A stretch of 64,000 bases of DNA, taken from NCBI GenBank assembly GCA_013396525.1, contig VWYX01000384.1:124001-188000 (forward strand), in the 5' to 3' direction. Positions 13,001 through 26,520 of the stretch are shown here, piece after piece (position 1 is the stretch's first letter; every line of letters starts with the position of its first letter). Under the pieces are notes generated by a model that was not told the origin of the DNA, ran no database searches, and saw only the letters and a list, made by a program, of their open reading frames with translations. The position numbers and the translations under genes are program-made. Source of the DNA: Chaetorhynchus papuensis (lineage: Eukaryota > Chordata > Aves > Passeriformes > Rhipiduridae).

Positions 13001-16000
13001 AGAATCTTAACATGCAACTGAACTTTTTTTTTTCCCCAGATATGTAGATTATATTCTGTAGGAAAAGAAATTCTGTGCTGGAAGTGCAGGTTATGGGTGT
13101 GTCTGGTACTTAGTTTATCTACTTTGCAGGGCTTTTCAAGGGCTGTGTCTGATTGATGGGTCTCTGCCCACAATGAACCTAACATGACGCAGATCTTCCT
13201 CCCAGCACGTATTCTCCTCTTTCAACATGTGCTTGCTCTGGGACAGTTATTTGGCATAAGTCAGCTGAAGTGAAAGAATAACTTGTAAAAATTTTGAAGC
13301 CTCAGCTTAATGCCTTTTGGTAACAATAACATCTGAAGATGACAAAACCAGTTGGAACAAGGTGGAACGTCAAATATTTTATAACTGCAATCTGAACCTC
13401 ACTGTCAGTCACATGGATGTTGGTCCATAGTAGCCTTTACACCTTGAAGGGGTAAATCCAGAGTAAACTCATGAATGTGGTGTGACTGGGAGCTGTAGTT
13501 CTTAATTAAATAAATTTCATTAAAACAATGCGTTCAGCAGTGGTGTATTTAAACATTCATTCATACTTGCACAAAAAGACAAACTTCACAGGCTGTCCAA
13601 GAAAACCTCTCTGAAAGTAATCAGGGAGAAATAGAACAGAAAAGACATAACTTTATATCTATCTATCTCTCTCTCTATATATGCAGCAAAAAGAAACAAA
13701 CAGAGAGTAGTTAAAACTAAAGAAAAGCAAACCTGAAGATTTAGGATAAGCGAGGGCTCAAAACATCTGTCTAATTCAGTCAAGATCCCAGTCATTTTTT
13801 GTATATGCCTTAACTTCCAGATCTCTTCTAGAGATCCCAGATCTTTGGATCACTTTCATTTTGGCTTCTGTTGTCAAGTGTGGAGACTTGAGGGTAGAAT
13901 CAGGCACAGCACTTAGAGACATACCACAATAATTTACTAGCTAGTGCATATAGGCATAGGCTAGAACAACTATGGTGTGAGGAAAAGCTATGGCTTGGCT
14001 TGGGATAGGTGATGATATGTGGCAGAATATAACATAAAATATATTCACACACAGCAGTACAGTCACCTGAGGAGCGTCTGCTGGTCATACTGGCACCAAG
14101 GAAGTGCAGAAGTGTTAAATTCTGCTGTTCTTTGAAATAAACTGATCCTCAGTATTGCTGATCATCATCTGAATCTATCTCTGTTCCTCAGATTTTATAC
14201 CTTTTCCTGCTGGTGTCTTTCTTCTGAATAATTGATTAATAACTCATTATTAACATAGTAATCCCACTTCTTTGTTTCCACCTCCTTATTATGCAGAATT
14301 TATTGCACTATATGCTCTCTCACAGGTTAATGGCAACAGCTGCTGCTCAGTGCTTGCTGCACCTGGATCACAACCTGAACCTCCTGAATCTAGAGCCAGG
14401 TGACACCTTACAGGTTGTGCAATTCCAATGCACATGCAAGTGGAAAACTTCAACCTGCAGTTGACCAGGACATTTCATTCCCTCTAACATAGCTATGTGT
14501 TACCTGACAACTTGATTTCTGCAATTCATATTTACAGATGAAATCACATTGCAGCCATGTGCTCCATGCTCTGCACTGATGCCTTACTGAGCAGAGTTTC
14601 TGTTCTTTATCAGACTTTATCAACCTTATTGTAATTACAGTCAGTCACAGCAATCCGTGTCTGCTGGCACCACTGAGCTACTCATCAGCAGGGAAGGATT
14701 CCTGCACTCAGCTGTCCTTGTTTGCAGATGTGTCACACAGCTGCTCAGAGCAGTAACTCAGAATCTGTCAGCTACTAGGACACACGTTTTTTCTTTAGCC
14801 ACCAAACTCCAGATGCACAGGCAAAAGTTTTAGGTATTACAATCTGAAAATGTGTCACAGGGTAAAAAAAAGTACATTCATATAGTAAACCCAACCTGTC
14901 TTTCCATGGAGGACTGGGAACTTTTATCAAAGCATGATGACACTAATCCACTGCTGAGCTCATTATTTTTAAGTCTTCAGTCTCGTTTTAGGGGGAAAGT
15001 CTGGGAGACCCAAAGCTGGATTTCATCTTAGACATTAACTCCTTAGTGTCAGTGAGGTTCTGGACATTTTACGGAGCTTTGGACATGGCAGATAAAGAAA
15101 GTCTCTGTGGAATGGACACAGATGTGCAGATTTTTTTTTTTTCTTTCTCCTGTTTTTTCCATTAGCACTGGAAAGCCTCAAAAATGAGAAGATCCACTAA
15201 CTGTCAACAACTGTTTCAAAACTCCTTCTGCATGGATCATTTGTCGAGCCATTAGAGCAGGTCTGTCACTTACCTCCATATTGAGAGGGCAGCCTAAGAT
15301 AACTCCTGCTAGCTCAGGGTTTGATCCCCGAAGTGTTCACTCTGGAGTGCCCAAAAAGTATTTGCACACAATATGACTGGACCTGACAGGAAAAAACTAA
15401 ATGCAGACTCTCAGGAGGGGAAGGAATAATCATCTCAGTCTTTTCCTTCAGCACCTCCTAAGAAGTACTGTAAGACCCTCACCTACAACTTGGGTTCAGA
15501 GACAAATTCTTCTTCTCCATGCACTGAAAATTTGCTGCCTTTTTTCTTCTTTTTTTCCTTTTGCTTTGTCTTGTTCTCTTTAAACACCCAACAGGTCACT
15601 TCATGAATTTCAGTTATACCTTCATAAAATACCAAAAACCTTTCTTCAAACTGCACTTGTTCTTTGGTTCAGAACAGTGCCTTATCTGCATTGCTATTTA
15701 AAGATGCATGATTTAATCTAAATGGTTACAGTTACGAACTCATCAAGCACTAGACTACAACTTAATGCAGCTACAATGAAGTAATAAAAGTCAGAGATAT
15801 CCAGAATTCTTCCTTTCTCACAGATTTCTCCACAATTATGACACAGTCATTGTTATTGCAAAAGCCTTTTGTCAAGGACAAAAAAGTTTGCTTTTTATTG
15901 TTGCGTTGTTTGGGGTTTTTTTCTCCTTGCTACTCTAGTAATAGTATCAGCTACCTTCTACATACTCTATTTAATATACATACATACAAAAATAAAATTA

Positions 16001-16710
16001 ACTTTTAACTGTACACTTATGTTTGCAACATGCGTATTTAGGATCATCTAGCAATGGAATTCTCTTTTGTTTATTTCTTTTAAAAGAGATTTTAACAAAT
16101 ATTCTTTTTGTGCTTTTGTATGTCATGCAAGTCCAGCCCCCATGGAAAATCATTCAAAATGCCCTATTAGGTTTTGTCGTAAGTTTTGACCTCAGTGTAG
16201 AACTTAGTTCCACCAAACCAAGCCCTGTAACTATGTTAATTGTTATTCATGAGTATAGCAGCTGCTTTCATAGACTCTTTTTTTTTTTTTTTCTGATGAA
16301 ATTTAGAGTACTGTCTCAGGAAGACCTGGAAGGTTTGTTTAAATGCCTATTCTGTGAGTTAAGTGGTGAGTTAAAAGCATCAGCATGGTGAACCCTCTTT
16401 CCCCCTCTGCATGTTGCTTTGCTTCTTAAGAACAAAATTTCCTCCTCCCCACTCATGGTACCAATACACCAGGTATTGATAGGATACTGTTTTCTATTTG
16501 AGCACAGGAAATAAAAAGACTTTCTGAGTTGTCTTGACACCTCTACAATCTTGTTTTCAATTTGGACCTGCAGACATAGTTTGCCATCTTGTGGCAAATG
16601 AGCTTCTAAGAACCATGAATTTCACAAATCATGTCATATTCCAAACATTTCCCAAAATCCAAGTCCACCATACAAAACAATGGCTTTTAAAACGTGGGCC
16701 ATCTTTTACT
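7015..16710. other. Gene-free unique DNA with scattered simple tracts
   Basis: No gene or clear interspersed repeat is supported here. Small features noted: an extremely AT-rich patch at about 11020-11150 made of TATAT, AATAAT and TTAATAT strings; a pyrimidine-rich tract at 15131-15160 starting with T12; and a T15 run at 16278-16292. Open frames reach about 120 codons on both strands without recognisable domains. Base composition does not change sharply anywhere in the stretch. Confidence 0.65.
13654..13680. repeat. Imperfect TATC/TC microsatellite
   Basis: The tract reads ATATCTATCTATC followed by a TC-dinucleotide run and TATAT. It is a compound simple repeat typical of vertebrate non-coding DNA, with no gene next to it. 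Confidence 0.75.
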
Positions 16711-16738
16711 AAAATAAATAAATAAATAAACAAATAAA
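16711..16738. repeat. (AAAT)n tetranucleotide repeat
   Basis: About seven AAAT-type units occur in a row (one reads AAAC instead). The array is short and imperfect, with AT-rich flanks. It is not attached to any element body I can recognise. Confidence 0.8.
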
Positions 16739-19249
16739 TTTTAAAATTATTTTAAAGGAATCACTCAGTTTAAGTAATTGAAGTACACTTCTGATACCTG
16801 TAGCCAAGGAAAAACATTTAAGCATTCTTCACACCAACCTCAGCAATCATATAATCTGTGTAGGCTGCTGACAGGTGACTAACTAAAGGTAAATTCTTTC
16901 ATGCATACAGGTATGGCCCTACAAAGAGAAAAGCTTTTCTCTTAAGATCAGCAACTATGGTTAAACTATCAGCAAAGACCAAGGATTACAAGCGGCTGAT
17001 ATTTCTGTTTGGTGGTAAAACCATGAATAAAGACTGTAAAATTGATTCAAGTCAACCAGAAATAAAAATACTGCAGAACCATTTTACGTTCTTTTCCAGT
17101 CATTTTATATAGAAAGATCACCTTGAGTAGATTTATATGTATTCAACCAGGATGCTATAAATAAACATCTCTCTATCTAATCAGAGCTACAACTACCCCC
17201 ATCCCAAGTATGAATCTGCTTCCTCTTTCTGGACTATTTACTACTCAAATAGTCAATAAGAAGGCCTATAAAGAAGTGTCTTGGACATAAATGTGAAATG
17301 TAAAAGACATAAAATACATTGCACTGGGAGAAAAGAGGCTCTGAACCTCTGTCCACCATACCCCAGAGAGGTTCTCTAGAGACTGAACATGTGCATGGGA
17401 GAACTACTGCCATCCCTGCTTGACGAGTTATTCCACAGACCCACTCCTTTCCACCAAATTTTGGTTCTCTTTTTGCTCTTGTTGCAACCTGGGCACTCAA
17501 CTGAAGAGTTTTAAGTCACCTGAATTACTTTTCTGTGAATTAACTTGGAAGAAAAACCTATGTTCTTAATTGGCCAGACTATTTTTGCTAGTTTGCTTGT
17601 TTTGTTGTTTTGTTTGGGTTTTTTTCCTTGTTAAAAGGTTAAACTAGTTATGGCAATGCCAGGATTTGCTCAGATTTAATAATTCTAGCTTCAGGCTGAC
17701 TTGTCTTTTACTTTTTCCAAACATAGATTCAGTTCTGCCTAGAAGTTTCTTTTGGCTCACACATCTCATCCAGGGAATCTTTTTGTTTTATATGTGTTTC
17801 ACTGCTTTGATACAGGCTCTGAGGCATAAGGCAGATGTGAATGAGAAATTCATGTGGCTGAGGCTGAGTAGTGATTGTCAGCAGGTTTTATGGTTCAACA
17901 GATTCATCTCCCAATACCAACAACAGGAGAGGGTAACCAACTCTGTTTCACACAGAGATATTCTCAAAAAAGAAGAGCAGAGAAGTACTTCATTGAAAAG
18001 GGCTTCTCTCAGCTGTAAACGTATTTTCCATGAAATTTTTAATATTAAGTCATAAAGGACAACTGGAAAACTGTCCACAGAGCAAAGAGCAATTCATGTA
18101 GTTACTTCAAAGGGGCAGAGAATTCCATGAGAAAGCATTGAGCACTTCTGTAGCATGTAATGTGCTAGCTCATTTTGGGATGTCATAAAACACAGTTCTC
18201 TGGATGACTTTTTCTCTACGTACTTAGGAAAGCTTCCATTTCTATTTTGAACAAGAGATGAAATCAGACCACACAGCTGTTTCTCAAAGGCATAGATCTC
18301 TACAGTCTTTCTCTTCTTATGAGCAGAATGCCTTTCCTGCCTCCTCCCCCTCCCCCTTACAGCCTGAATATCTAAATATTTGGATTGCTTATTTTTTGCT
18401 TGTACTTCAAAGGTATATTGACATATTATCCTGTTTCATATCACGTTATGGGCTGATAGAGTCATGCCAAGACTGAATCTCCTCTTTCACTCTGTTTTCC
18501 TTTAGAATGCAGATCCAAGCCCCTCTCTCTGCTCTATCTAAGGAGCAATTAATGCAATTGCAAAATAGTGGAAACTGGGTAGCTTTAGCTTTCCTAATCT
18601 TTCAGTATCTATATGCCAGACTAGATTACAGACACTTTAAAATTGTTTTACACTTGCTGCAGCTATTTTGAAAATCAGGAATATGTAATCCACATGTTAA
18701 TGCAGCCATCGACATTATACAGGTTCAAGATATAAGAAATACTCTACTATTTAGCAGTAATGAGGGTAAAAATCTGCCCAAAGTGGATTGATTCCTTTCC
18801 TCCCTTTGTTTACCAGAACTCTTTTTATTCCTTTGTGTTTCTATCACGTGGCACTCAAGAAGAAGGCAGAATATCTCAGCTCTGTCATAAAAACACCAGG
18901 GTTCAGTCTCAAGAGCTTCCTGATGCCTAAATTAAATAAGTTTAATCTCACAGCAATTCAGCCATATCCTGCTAAACTACTCTGTTCTTCCTCTGTGTAA
19001 GTATATAACTGTATCAAGACAACCAGTAGCACTAAATAATAACTTTTTTTTAGGAACTTACTTATTTTGACTTTATTTTTAGAGCATAAAACAAGGACAA
19101 TAAAATTCTAGCATGCAGTGGATTGTAACAACACTGCTTTTACACTATAAATCCAAAATTTTAAATAAATCAGAAGTAAAAACATCATTTTAGGAAGACA
19201 AAAAAGCTGAAATTTCTTGTAAATCTGAGATCCAATGCTTCAAAGAAAA

Positions 19250-19265
19250 GGGGGGGGGGGGGGGG
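19250..19265 (+). repeat. Poly-G homopolymer (G16)
   Basis: Sixteen consecutive G residues follow an A-rich segment (CAAAGAAAA) and end in ATATCC. Long G homopolymers are rare in AT-rich vertebrate DNA. They can fold as G-quadruplexes and are prone to length errors, so the exact length here should be treated with caution. Confidence 0.9.
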
Positions 19266-22200
19266 ATATCCTTTAATGCCATGAATCTTGAATTAAATTA
19301 TGGGAGTCATGGAAGTTAAAAAATACCTAATCCTTTTTCTTACCTATCTGAACTGCCAGCCATTGGGCTTACATGGAAGATACTGAGCTCTTAACTCAGG
19401 AGAGGCAACTGCCCAATTAGGAGTAAAGTGCTGCAACAGCAGCTGAAGAAGGAGCAGCTGCAGAGAGCATTACTGATACACAGATGGTTTAACTGATATT
19501 CTCCTCCCTTCAAAGGGGTGTAAACCACCTTTGGGGGAACACCAGATTAAAGCTGGTAATCGTTGCAGGAGTTTATATTACTGAGCATCCCTTTTGGAAA
19601 TGCCTGAACAGAACTGTACTTTATGTTCCTTGCCAATCACTTGATTACTAAACCAAATTAACTTCAGGTGTTCTAGAAGGTGTCCAGGGTTCAGACAAAA
19701 TACCCGACTTACCAGCATACCTAAGCCTGAGTTTTTAAAAATTGTCTTCATGAGAATCTGCCTATTCAGGGTGCAGAGAGGCATGAGATGCTGGTGGGCA
19801 GGGTTAGATGAGAAGCTCCTTTGGTATGTAGCCCTATAATATTATGAGGAGGTTCTGGGGTTCTTTTTCAATTAAGAGAAAACCGAAAAACATTCTTTTT
19901 TTTTAGCAGGCATTGACTGAGATTTTCATCCAAAGGGTTGGGCTCAACTCTTCTATTAATTTTGTTAAACAATCCTGTCTACATTCCAGAAACTCCTCTG
20001 AATTTTTCCTGTAAGCAAACTAAAAAATATTTGAAAAATGTAACTTTGATGTGATGAAGACTTTTTTTTTTTTTTACTCTTAAGTGAAAACTCAGCCCAC
20101 TTTTTAATCATTAACTCTAGACTGGGATCTAGATGAATACATGTAGGTGGTCATTTTATCTCTATAAAAAATCAACCCAAAACCTCAGGCATGAGCACCT
20201 TTAGGGAGTTCAGATTCAACCATGAATCCAAACGGCATGGATTAGGCCCTCTTCAACAGATACACGTCCATTAATTGAGAATTATCTCGTGCTTCTTAGA
20301 GGGAACCTTTGAGGGATGTAACATATCTTCCTCTGTCAAGTAATTATGGATGTTAAAAGCCACTCAACCAGCATATAAAGGCCTACGTTTTCCTCTGTGT
20401 GCTGAATAAAACTGAGGTTTTTTGGGATCCTGCAGGATTTTGTGGGCTTCCTTATTACAGAAAAAAATAATTTCTTTGGAGCCCTCGGAGTAAAGTCAAC
20501 AGTCTCGTGTATGTAAAGAAAATTATCTTATCTGACACTGCAGGTGGCTGTTTTAACTTCACAAGGGCAACAGGAGGTTTGCTGTCAGTGTGTCTGTCCA
20601 TGTGTATTCCTAATTTTGCACTTCCTTTTTCCTCCCAATGAAACCAATACTTTATTAAAGGAATTCAGCAGGGGAGTAGAAATACCGAATATAATTAAGC
20701 TTCTACCTGTTTTGTGAAAATAGATGACCAGCAAGAAAAACTATATGCAATGCCTAATGGAGGTAAAAAGGAGATGTTCATGTTCATGCATCTCCCACAT
20801 GGGACGAGCTTTTAAGCAAGCCCCAGACAGGGGAAAAGTTTCAAATGGAGCCTGTGCTTTCTTTGACTCTGAAGTCAGTCAGGCATGCAGCAGAAATATA
20901 TGGAGCACAAGACTTCCTTATTTCCTGTGCCTGTGGAAGTCTTTGTTTAAGTAATTAGTCTTCAAGACTGTATACTAATAGCTTATATAAAGAGAATGCT
21001 TTTGGTACAGTTGTTTTTAATGCAAGAGCAGATGAAACACCAGTTGTGCAAGAGATTTCCCTTTGTGAATTAACCTAACAACTGCAGGGTCAATTACCTC
21101 TTATCCTCCCATACACTGACGTGGAACAGCAGCTGTCTCTTGTGTTCTTGCTGCCTGGAAGGCATAAGAGTATGTGATAGGTACATTGTTTTAATTAGCA
21201 CTCTTGCATGGACTTACACTCAATTAATGTTAGATTTAGTGCACGATGGAGCAGCTTGAGAACTGTCAGAAGGAAGGCAGCTGGGCAAGGATGTTGGATT
21301 GATCTCTTGCGTGCCTTGAATCTACCAGGAAAAGGTCTGACTTCCTTCTAGCGAGCATTGCCCATGTGCCTGGTGTCTTAAGTATGGCTCATTGCTTTTC
21401 AGTCTCATTTCCTAAAAGTCTTGGCTGAGTGACATACCTCATTATGCCCTGACATGGAAAAATAACCATGACTGTTTTCTTAAATTTCTGAAGCAAGTTC
21501 TGTGGGAGACGTACGATCTGAGAAACGCCTGAGCAACACTTTGGCTCTCCAACTCTGTTAGGATACCACAACATCCCACAGTTTACCCTAGAGGCATATG
21601 CAGCAAGATATCCTTGCTGAAAGACGTTTTGTGGTACTTTTTTTTGGTTTGCAATATGGTCTCTTCATTCTGAAGACCAGAAATCTCTGCAAGATAATTT
21701 GAAAGCATAATGTGTCTTTCTTCTCAATATATTCACAAGACAGAAGGGCATCTGTGAGGCATGAGTTCTAATTAAGGATAAACAGAGAAATTTTTATGCT
21801 AATAAACTTTGGGATGTCTATATAAGAAAGCAACCAAAATACTATCAAGTAAATTAGCTGCAGTGTGAGATAGGAGAAAAAAGGTTTTCCTCAGAGATGC
21901 TTCTTAACATTCTTCCCATCTCTTCTCTCCCATAATATGATTCTGCCTCTTTTCTCTAACATTTGTTTAATTTTTCAGAGGTTTTTTTTTTCAAATATAA
22001 GTGTTTCTATAGGGGAACCAGGTAGAGATAAGAAATTTTTACTGTTGCAGACACTTCCATCAAAGCAATTTGTGTCATTCTTGGAAGAGGCAGCCTTTTC
22101 CTTTGCGTCTCTCTCACAGTTGTAACTGACTCACCATCTCTCTCCTTTTTCCTGGCACTTACAGTTTTGCAATTTAAAAATCCCTGGTCCCAGCCTTTTC

Positions 22201-22303
22201 TGGAAAGGTGAGTCTGGCTGTGAACACAACATCTGGAAAGCTTTGTTGGAACAAAAATTAAGAGCAGAACAGTCCCTAGAAATAAAAAATAAATTTCAAA
22301 AAT

Positions 22304-22304
22304 N
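22304..22304. other. Ambiguous base (N)
   Basis: A single N sits inside an A-rich stretch of the AAAAT type. This is an unresolved base call, not a biological feature. It is the only non-ACGT character I noticed. Confidence 0.97.
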
Positions 22305-25300
22305 AAAAATAAAGAGAGTAATAGAAAGAAAATAAAAGGAGAGGACTCTCTCCACTGGCATCTGTCATGGCCCTCTATGCTCCACTGTAACATAAAGGCC
22401 TTTATCTTGGGATATCTAAATCAGTATTCCCCAGTCAGCAGGACACCAGCACCTTTCACCATGATGGCAGCACTTTACTGAAAGTGTTCCTCCATGCTCT
22501 TTCAAACACACATTCCTTTTCCCCTATTAGCAAATAAATCTGTCCTTTAAAAATATAAAAGGTTTTCTGCTTTAATATACTGCTTCCTCCAGTATAACAA
22601 ACAAAAGACACTGCTTTCCATTGTCTAAATGATGGCAAGTATTTTAAAGAACATTAACAGGATTTTTCTGAAAGCATGTATTATTACTCTGCTACTGGTG
22701 CTTTCAGTCTAATTATCAACAAGACAAATCATTTTTATTCAACTCTATTTATACATGTGGTAGACCAAGAGAAAATGTTTTTAAAAAGGCTCAATGAGGT
22801 GTTACTTAAATGTGGTTTTCAGCTTTAAGTGATTTATTATCTATAAATTGAAAGATTTTAGTCGAGAAGGCTCTAGGACGCCGCACTCTTCCTCCTCCTT
22901 GCAAACCGTCTTTGAGCTAAGATTACAGCAGGTGAAAGTTCTAATGTCTGTTCAACAGATCTTATGAAATAATTACATCCAGGAGCCATTTGGCTCTCAT
23001 TAGATCCAAGACTGGAGGAGCAAAACATTTTGAAGGAAGGAAACTTCCCTACCCCAAGAAACACCCCACATCCACACACAAATATCCTATAGGGGAGTTC
23101 TTTTGCACTCCTATATATGCTTAGTGGGCACACAGACTTCATGGACCTACCACTGTTTTTTTAGGACCCAAAATCTTTTCAAGTCATGGTGCATTATTAA
23201 TTAATTATGTGTCTTAGTCTTCTGCCTTACAGTGTTTTTCTTTCTACCATGTTTTATCACGCCTTTTTTTTTTTTTGTGGTTTCGGATCTCAGGCTACTT
23301 TTTCTCTGTGTTGTCTCCAGTTATTCCTACTAGCACTGCTATGCCTCTCCTGTGTGATAAAGAATCACCATCACCAGACTGCAGAGTAGTTTCAGAAAAG
23401 GAAGAAAGTACATGTAGCGTTTTATAGTCATGATCCCTGCTTTCTTTTGTTTGTTTTACTATTTGTAGTCAATGTTCTTCAGAAATTCATTCTGGCCCAG
23501 AAAAATCCCTCATAAATCTGACCCAGGAGATCCTGTGTAAATCTCAATAGACCAGCCATCACAGAGTTGCTCAGAGCTTCACTTTTTTTCTCCCCTAAAA
23601 TAAATTTCTGTTTCTTTCCTGAGGCCTTTGCTTCATTTTCTGTGACCAGAGATGTTGCCTAAGTGTGAAGGAAAAAGGAAACTGTCAACAACTCAGACTG
23701 GGTACACAATTGGCAGCAGAACACTACATTTCTCAAGCAGAAAACCTCTTTTTTTTCGACAATACATGGCAACTGTAGGCCTTCTGACATTAAGACTTGT
23801 GTCTGGAATGGCAACCTTAGGAAAGCATTAAGGGTGAGCAACTACTGAGATTTTCTTTGATAATCAGATAATTAATTCATGAGAAACTGGGAGTCAAGCA
23901 CAGTTACTTATGGGGATCCTAATGAATACCCATCTGTATCTTCAGGTGCCAAATCCAGCCCCATGGATCCTGCTGGTTCCTAACAAACCTTGAAGTCTGA
24001 GCATTGTCAGCACCCTCTACAGTTACATGAAGGCTGACATGGGAAAGTCACTCCAATGTTCTGGGACGTATTTATATGAACGGCAAGCGAGACCACAGGA
24101 AGGTATTTCTTTTATTATTAACTCATTAGATGTCCATTGCAAAATTACTAGCAAAAAAGGGGAAGAGAGGCTGAAATTTAAAGGTACAGATTTGTTTGCC
24201 AAAATTTCCTAGTGATCACTGTGACTCACCTTACGTAATCTCTATTTTAACTCCCTGTGTTTCAGAGATGCCTCAAGTCTGTAGCTTTCTCAGATGGTTT
24301 TAATTACAGATACCCAAGAATAATTACAGTGAAAGTAGTGCAGGAGCACGGTTCATGGTGGCCCTTGAGATGTAGGTCTAGCCAGTACAAAAAGCAGCTA
24401 AATCCAGTGCTTTCATAGGATACCCGTGACAAAGATGGGTAACAGATGTTGAGAACTATTAATATACACTTCAAGGATATGAAGGATGGTGTCCTTCCAT
24501 CACAAAACACATCAGTATTGCTGTGGTTTATTGTCTCATCTTCTGCTATGAACATTTTCATTGTTTAATCACCTAATATGGATTTCTGCTTCTCATGGAA
24601 GCTTGGCTAGAGTGTTTTGAGAGATGAGGCAATTTCTTGTGCTGCAGAGACAGCTGCAGCTCTGCTACTCCTGTATTTTCAGTCTTACAGCTTATGGAAG
24701 TCTGTGTATCTTTCTAACCTGTTTGATCAGTATATTCCTCCATCATCATGGTGGACTCTTTTGTGTTAAACTTTGTCCCTTTCCTCAAAAGCAATCCTCC
24801 TTTGTTTTGTGTCTCATTCCTCAAGTAGGGAAAAATGGTGTCCTTAATGAAGGCAGGAAGTGCAGAGACCAAAAGCCTGGGGGTGCTTTCCTTTCCTGCT
24901 ATGATTTCTCCTGCTTTTGTGCTCACATTTTTATATGTCTCAGTCATGTCTATGGTTAGCAGGGTGTCCTCAAGACAAATACCTTAAAAATTCTGTGAGT
25001 TGGTACAAAACAACAGTAATATATGGGGATTTCAGAGTGCTTTTTCTGTGGCCAACCCCTGTAAGTTCAGAGGTTTTTGCTCATGTGAGACTTTTGGTTC
25101 ACCACTCCCCACCCCAATAACCTGAAAAACATAAGAGTTTCAGACTTACTAAAAAGCAATGTTTGGCAGGAAAAGGTTTTCCGTTTCAGTGTTCTGAAAC
25201 ATCTCCTCCCTCCCTGCAATGGTCAGGTTGTATGAGGTGAATATTCTCTGAATTTGAATGAGCTTTATACCATCTGCAGGAGAAGACACTGTCAGGAAAG

Positions 25301-26444
25301 TCACCCAGAAGAAACCTATTACTTTTGGAAAAAAAAAATCTTTTCCCTGAAAAGCTTTATTAAAGTGTTCCAGTAAAGCACATTTTACCAATTATTTTCC
25401 CATATTAAAAAGTCTCATAAACAAGTCTCTGTACATTCCAGATCCCTTATCTGTCCTCAGATAAGGATTATTGTGTGCTATAGGACAAAGCTTTGTAGAA
25501 GTCCCTTACAAATACATCTGTAGTATATGATGGCTGTTTCTATTTCATTTTGAAGAACAGGGATTGGGAAGTCTACGAAGAAGGAGAATCAAAGATATTT
25601 TTTGCTGGTAGTGCAGTAAGTCTAGCCAGAAATGTTCACAGTTTGCTAACATGATTGAATAGTGGTTAGGGACTACTTCAGTAGGAGTACCTGACTGCTT
25701 AGTACTCATGACATATGCTCCTTTTCTAAAACAAATGTAGAGGATCTAAGATTCGTCAGGGAACTTTTGTCTCAAATAAATACTGAGAAGGAGATAATTA
25801 AATCATTGTTGTAATGCTGCTGTAGTTAGCAAGGCTTGGGAACATTGGGAACATTGCAAACGGAGTTCAACTAGAAGCTAAAGCAAAGACATTATTAAAA
25901 TAAATGATTCTACTTGTGGATTTAGAGTTGAAAAAGTGCCACAACAGTTGATGAAAGAAGAAAAAAGCCAGTATAAATTGAAGTAAAAATAAATTAAAAG
26001 GATGTACAGGAGTGATGAGACCTCAGTGTGATTGACTACAATTTTATTTTTCTTCCTCCTTCAAGGCATTACTTATTTGAAATGGAGATTAATGTCACAC
26101 AGCCACCCCAGTGTCTATTTTCCTCGTCTCCTATCCTGCATAGAAGCTCCTAAGATCACAGTTCTGTGAGAAAAAAAAGGCCACGGGTTCTGTCAATTCC
26201 TTCATTTTGAACACTCCTTAATTATATTAAATTTTGGCAATTAGAGAACTGGGACATGAAATTTAAAGATACACCCTTTCTTCTATCAACATACAGGACT
26301 CCGAGCAGTCCCTCAGAGGAATAAAGCTGTATAAGGGAAGCAAGTTATTTGCCTTGCCTCTCCCAGTTTGGACCTTTGATATTCCTCAATGTGATAGTCT
26401 AAATAACAAAGATACTTTCTGAGGAGTTTGAGGAAAGAAGAGAA

Positions 26445-26520
26445 GGAATCATTGAATCTGGAAGAGAGATCACACAGGCCTCAAGTGGGAGTAATTCTGT
26501 AGACGTCTGGTCCAACTCCA
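26445..26520 (-). mobile_element. Possible old CR1 3' end remnant
   Basis: The stretch begins with AATCATTGAATCTGGAAGAGAGATC and ends with GTCTGGTCCAACTCC. In gene-reverse orientation this resembles the final part of an avian CR1 LINE (tail repeat, then the conserved 'gatcat..ggtccaac' block). The middle is too diverged to align by eye, so I regard it as a doubtful, ancient copy. A chance match to the short conserved words is possible. Confidence 0.25.

Larger units (their letters stand above)
16741..26444. other. Gene-free unique DNA
   Basis: No gene or recognisable transposon is supported. Items inside it that I list elsewhere are the poly-G run near 19.25 kb and the ambiguous base at 22304. 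Also present are a T14 run at 20062-20075, a T13 run near 23264-23276, and a patch at about 21190-21230 with two homeodomain-type TAAT sites that may be regulatory. Open frames of 60-130 codons on both strands look random. Confidence 0.65.

Noticed and set aside
15131..15250. Exon after the T12/pyrimidine tract and TTAG at 15165
   Set aside because: Only about 29 codons stay open and no donor or peptide similarity supports it.
15305..15350. tRNA-like words (TAGCTCAGG, GTTTGATCCCC)
   Set aside because: The two words are next to each other instead of about 40 bases apart, and no cloverleaf can be drawn.
18341..18416. Micro-exon: pyrimidine tract plus TTACAG acceptor at about 18362 and a CAAAG/GTATAT donor at about 18411
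   Set aside because: The signals fit, but a 49-nt exon with no recognisable peptide and no partner exons is well within chance for 64 kb.
22873..23142. 89-codon minus-strand frame ending in an arginine-rich tail
   Set aside because: No domain or conserved motif, no splice context, and length within chance.
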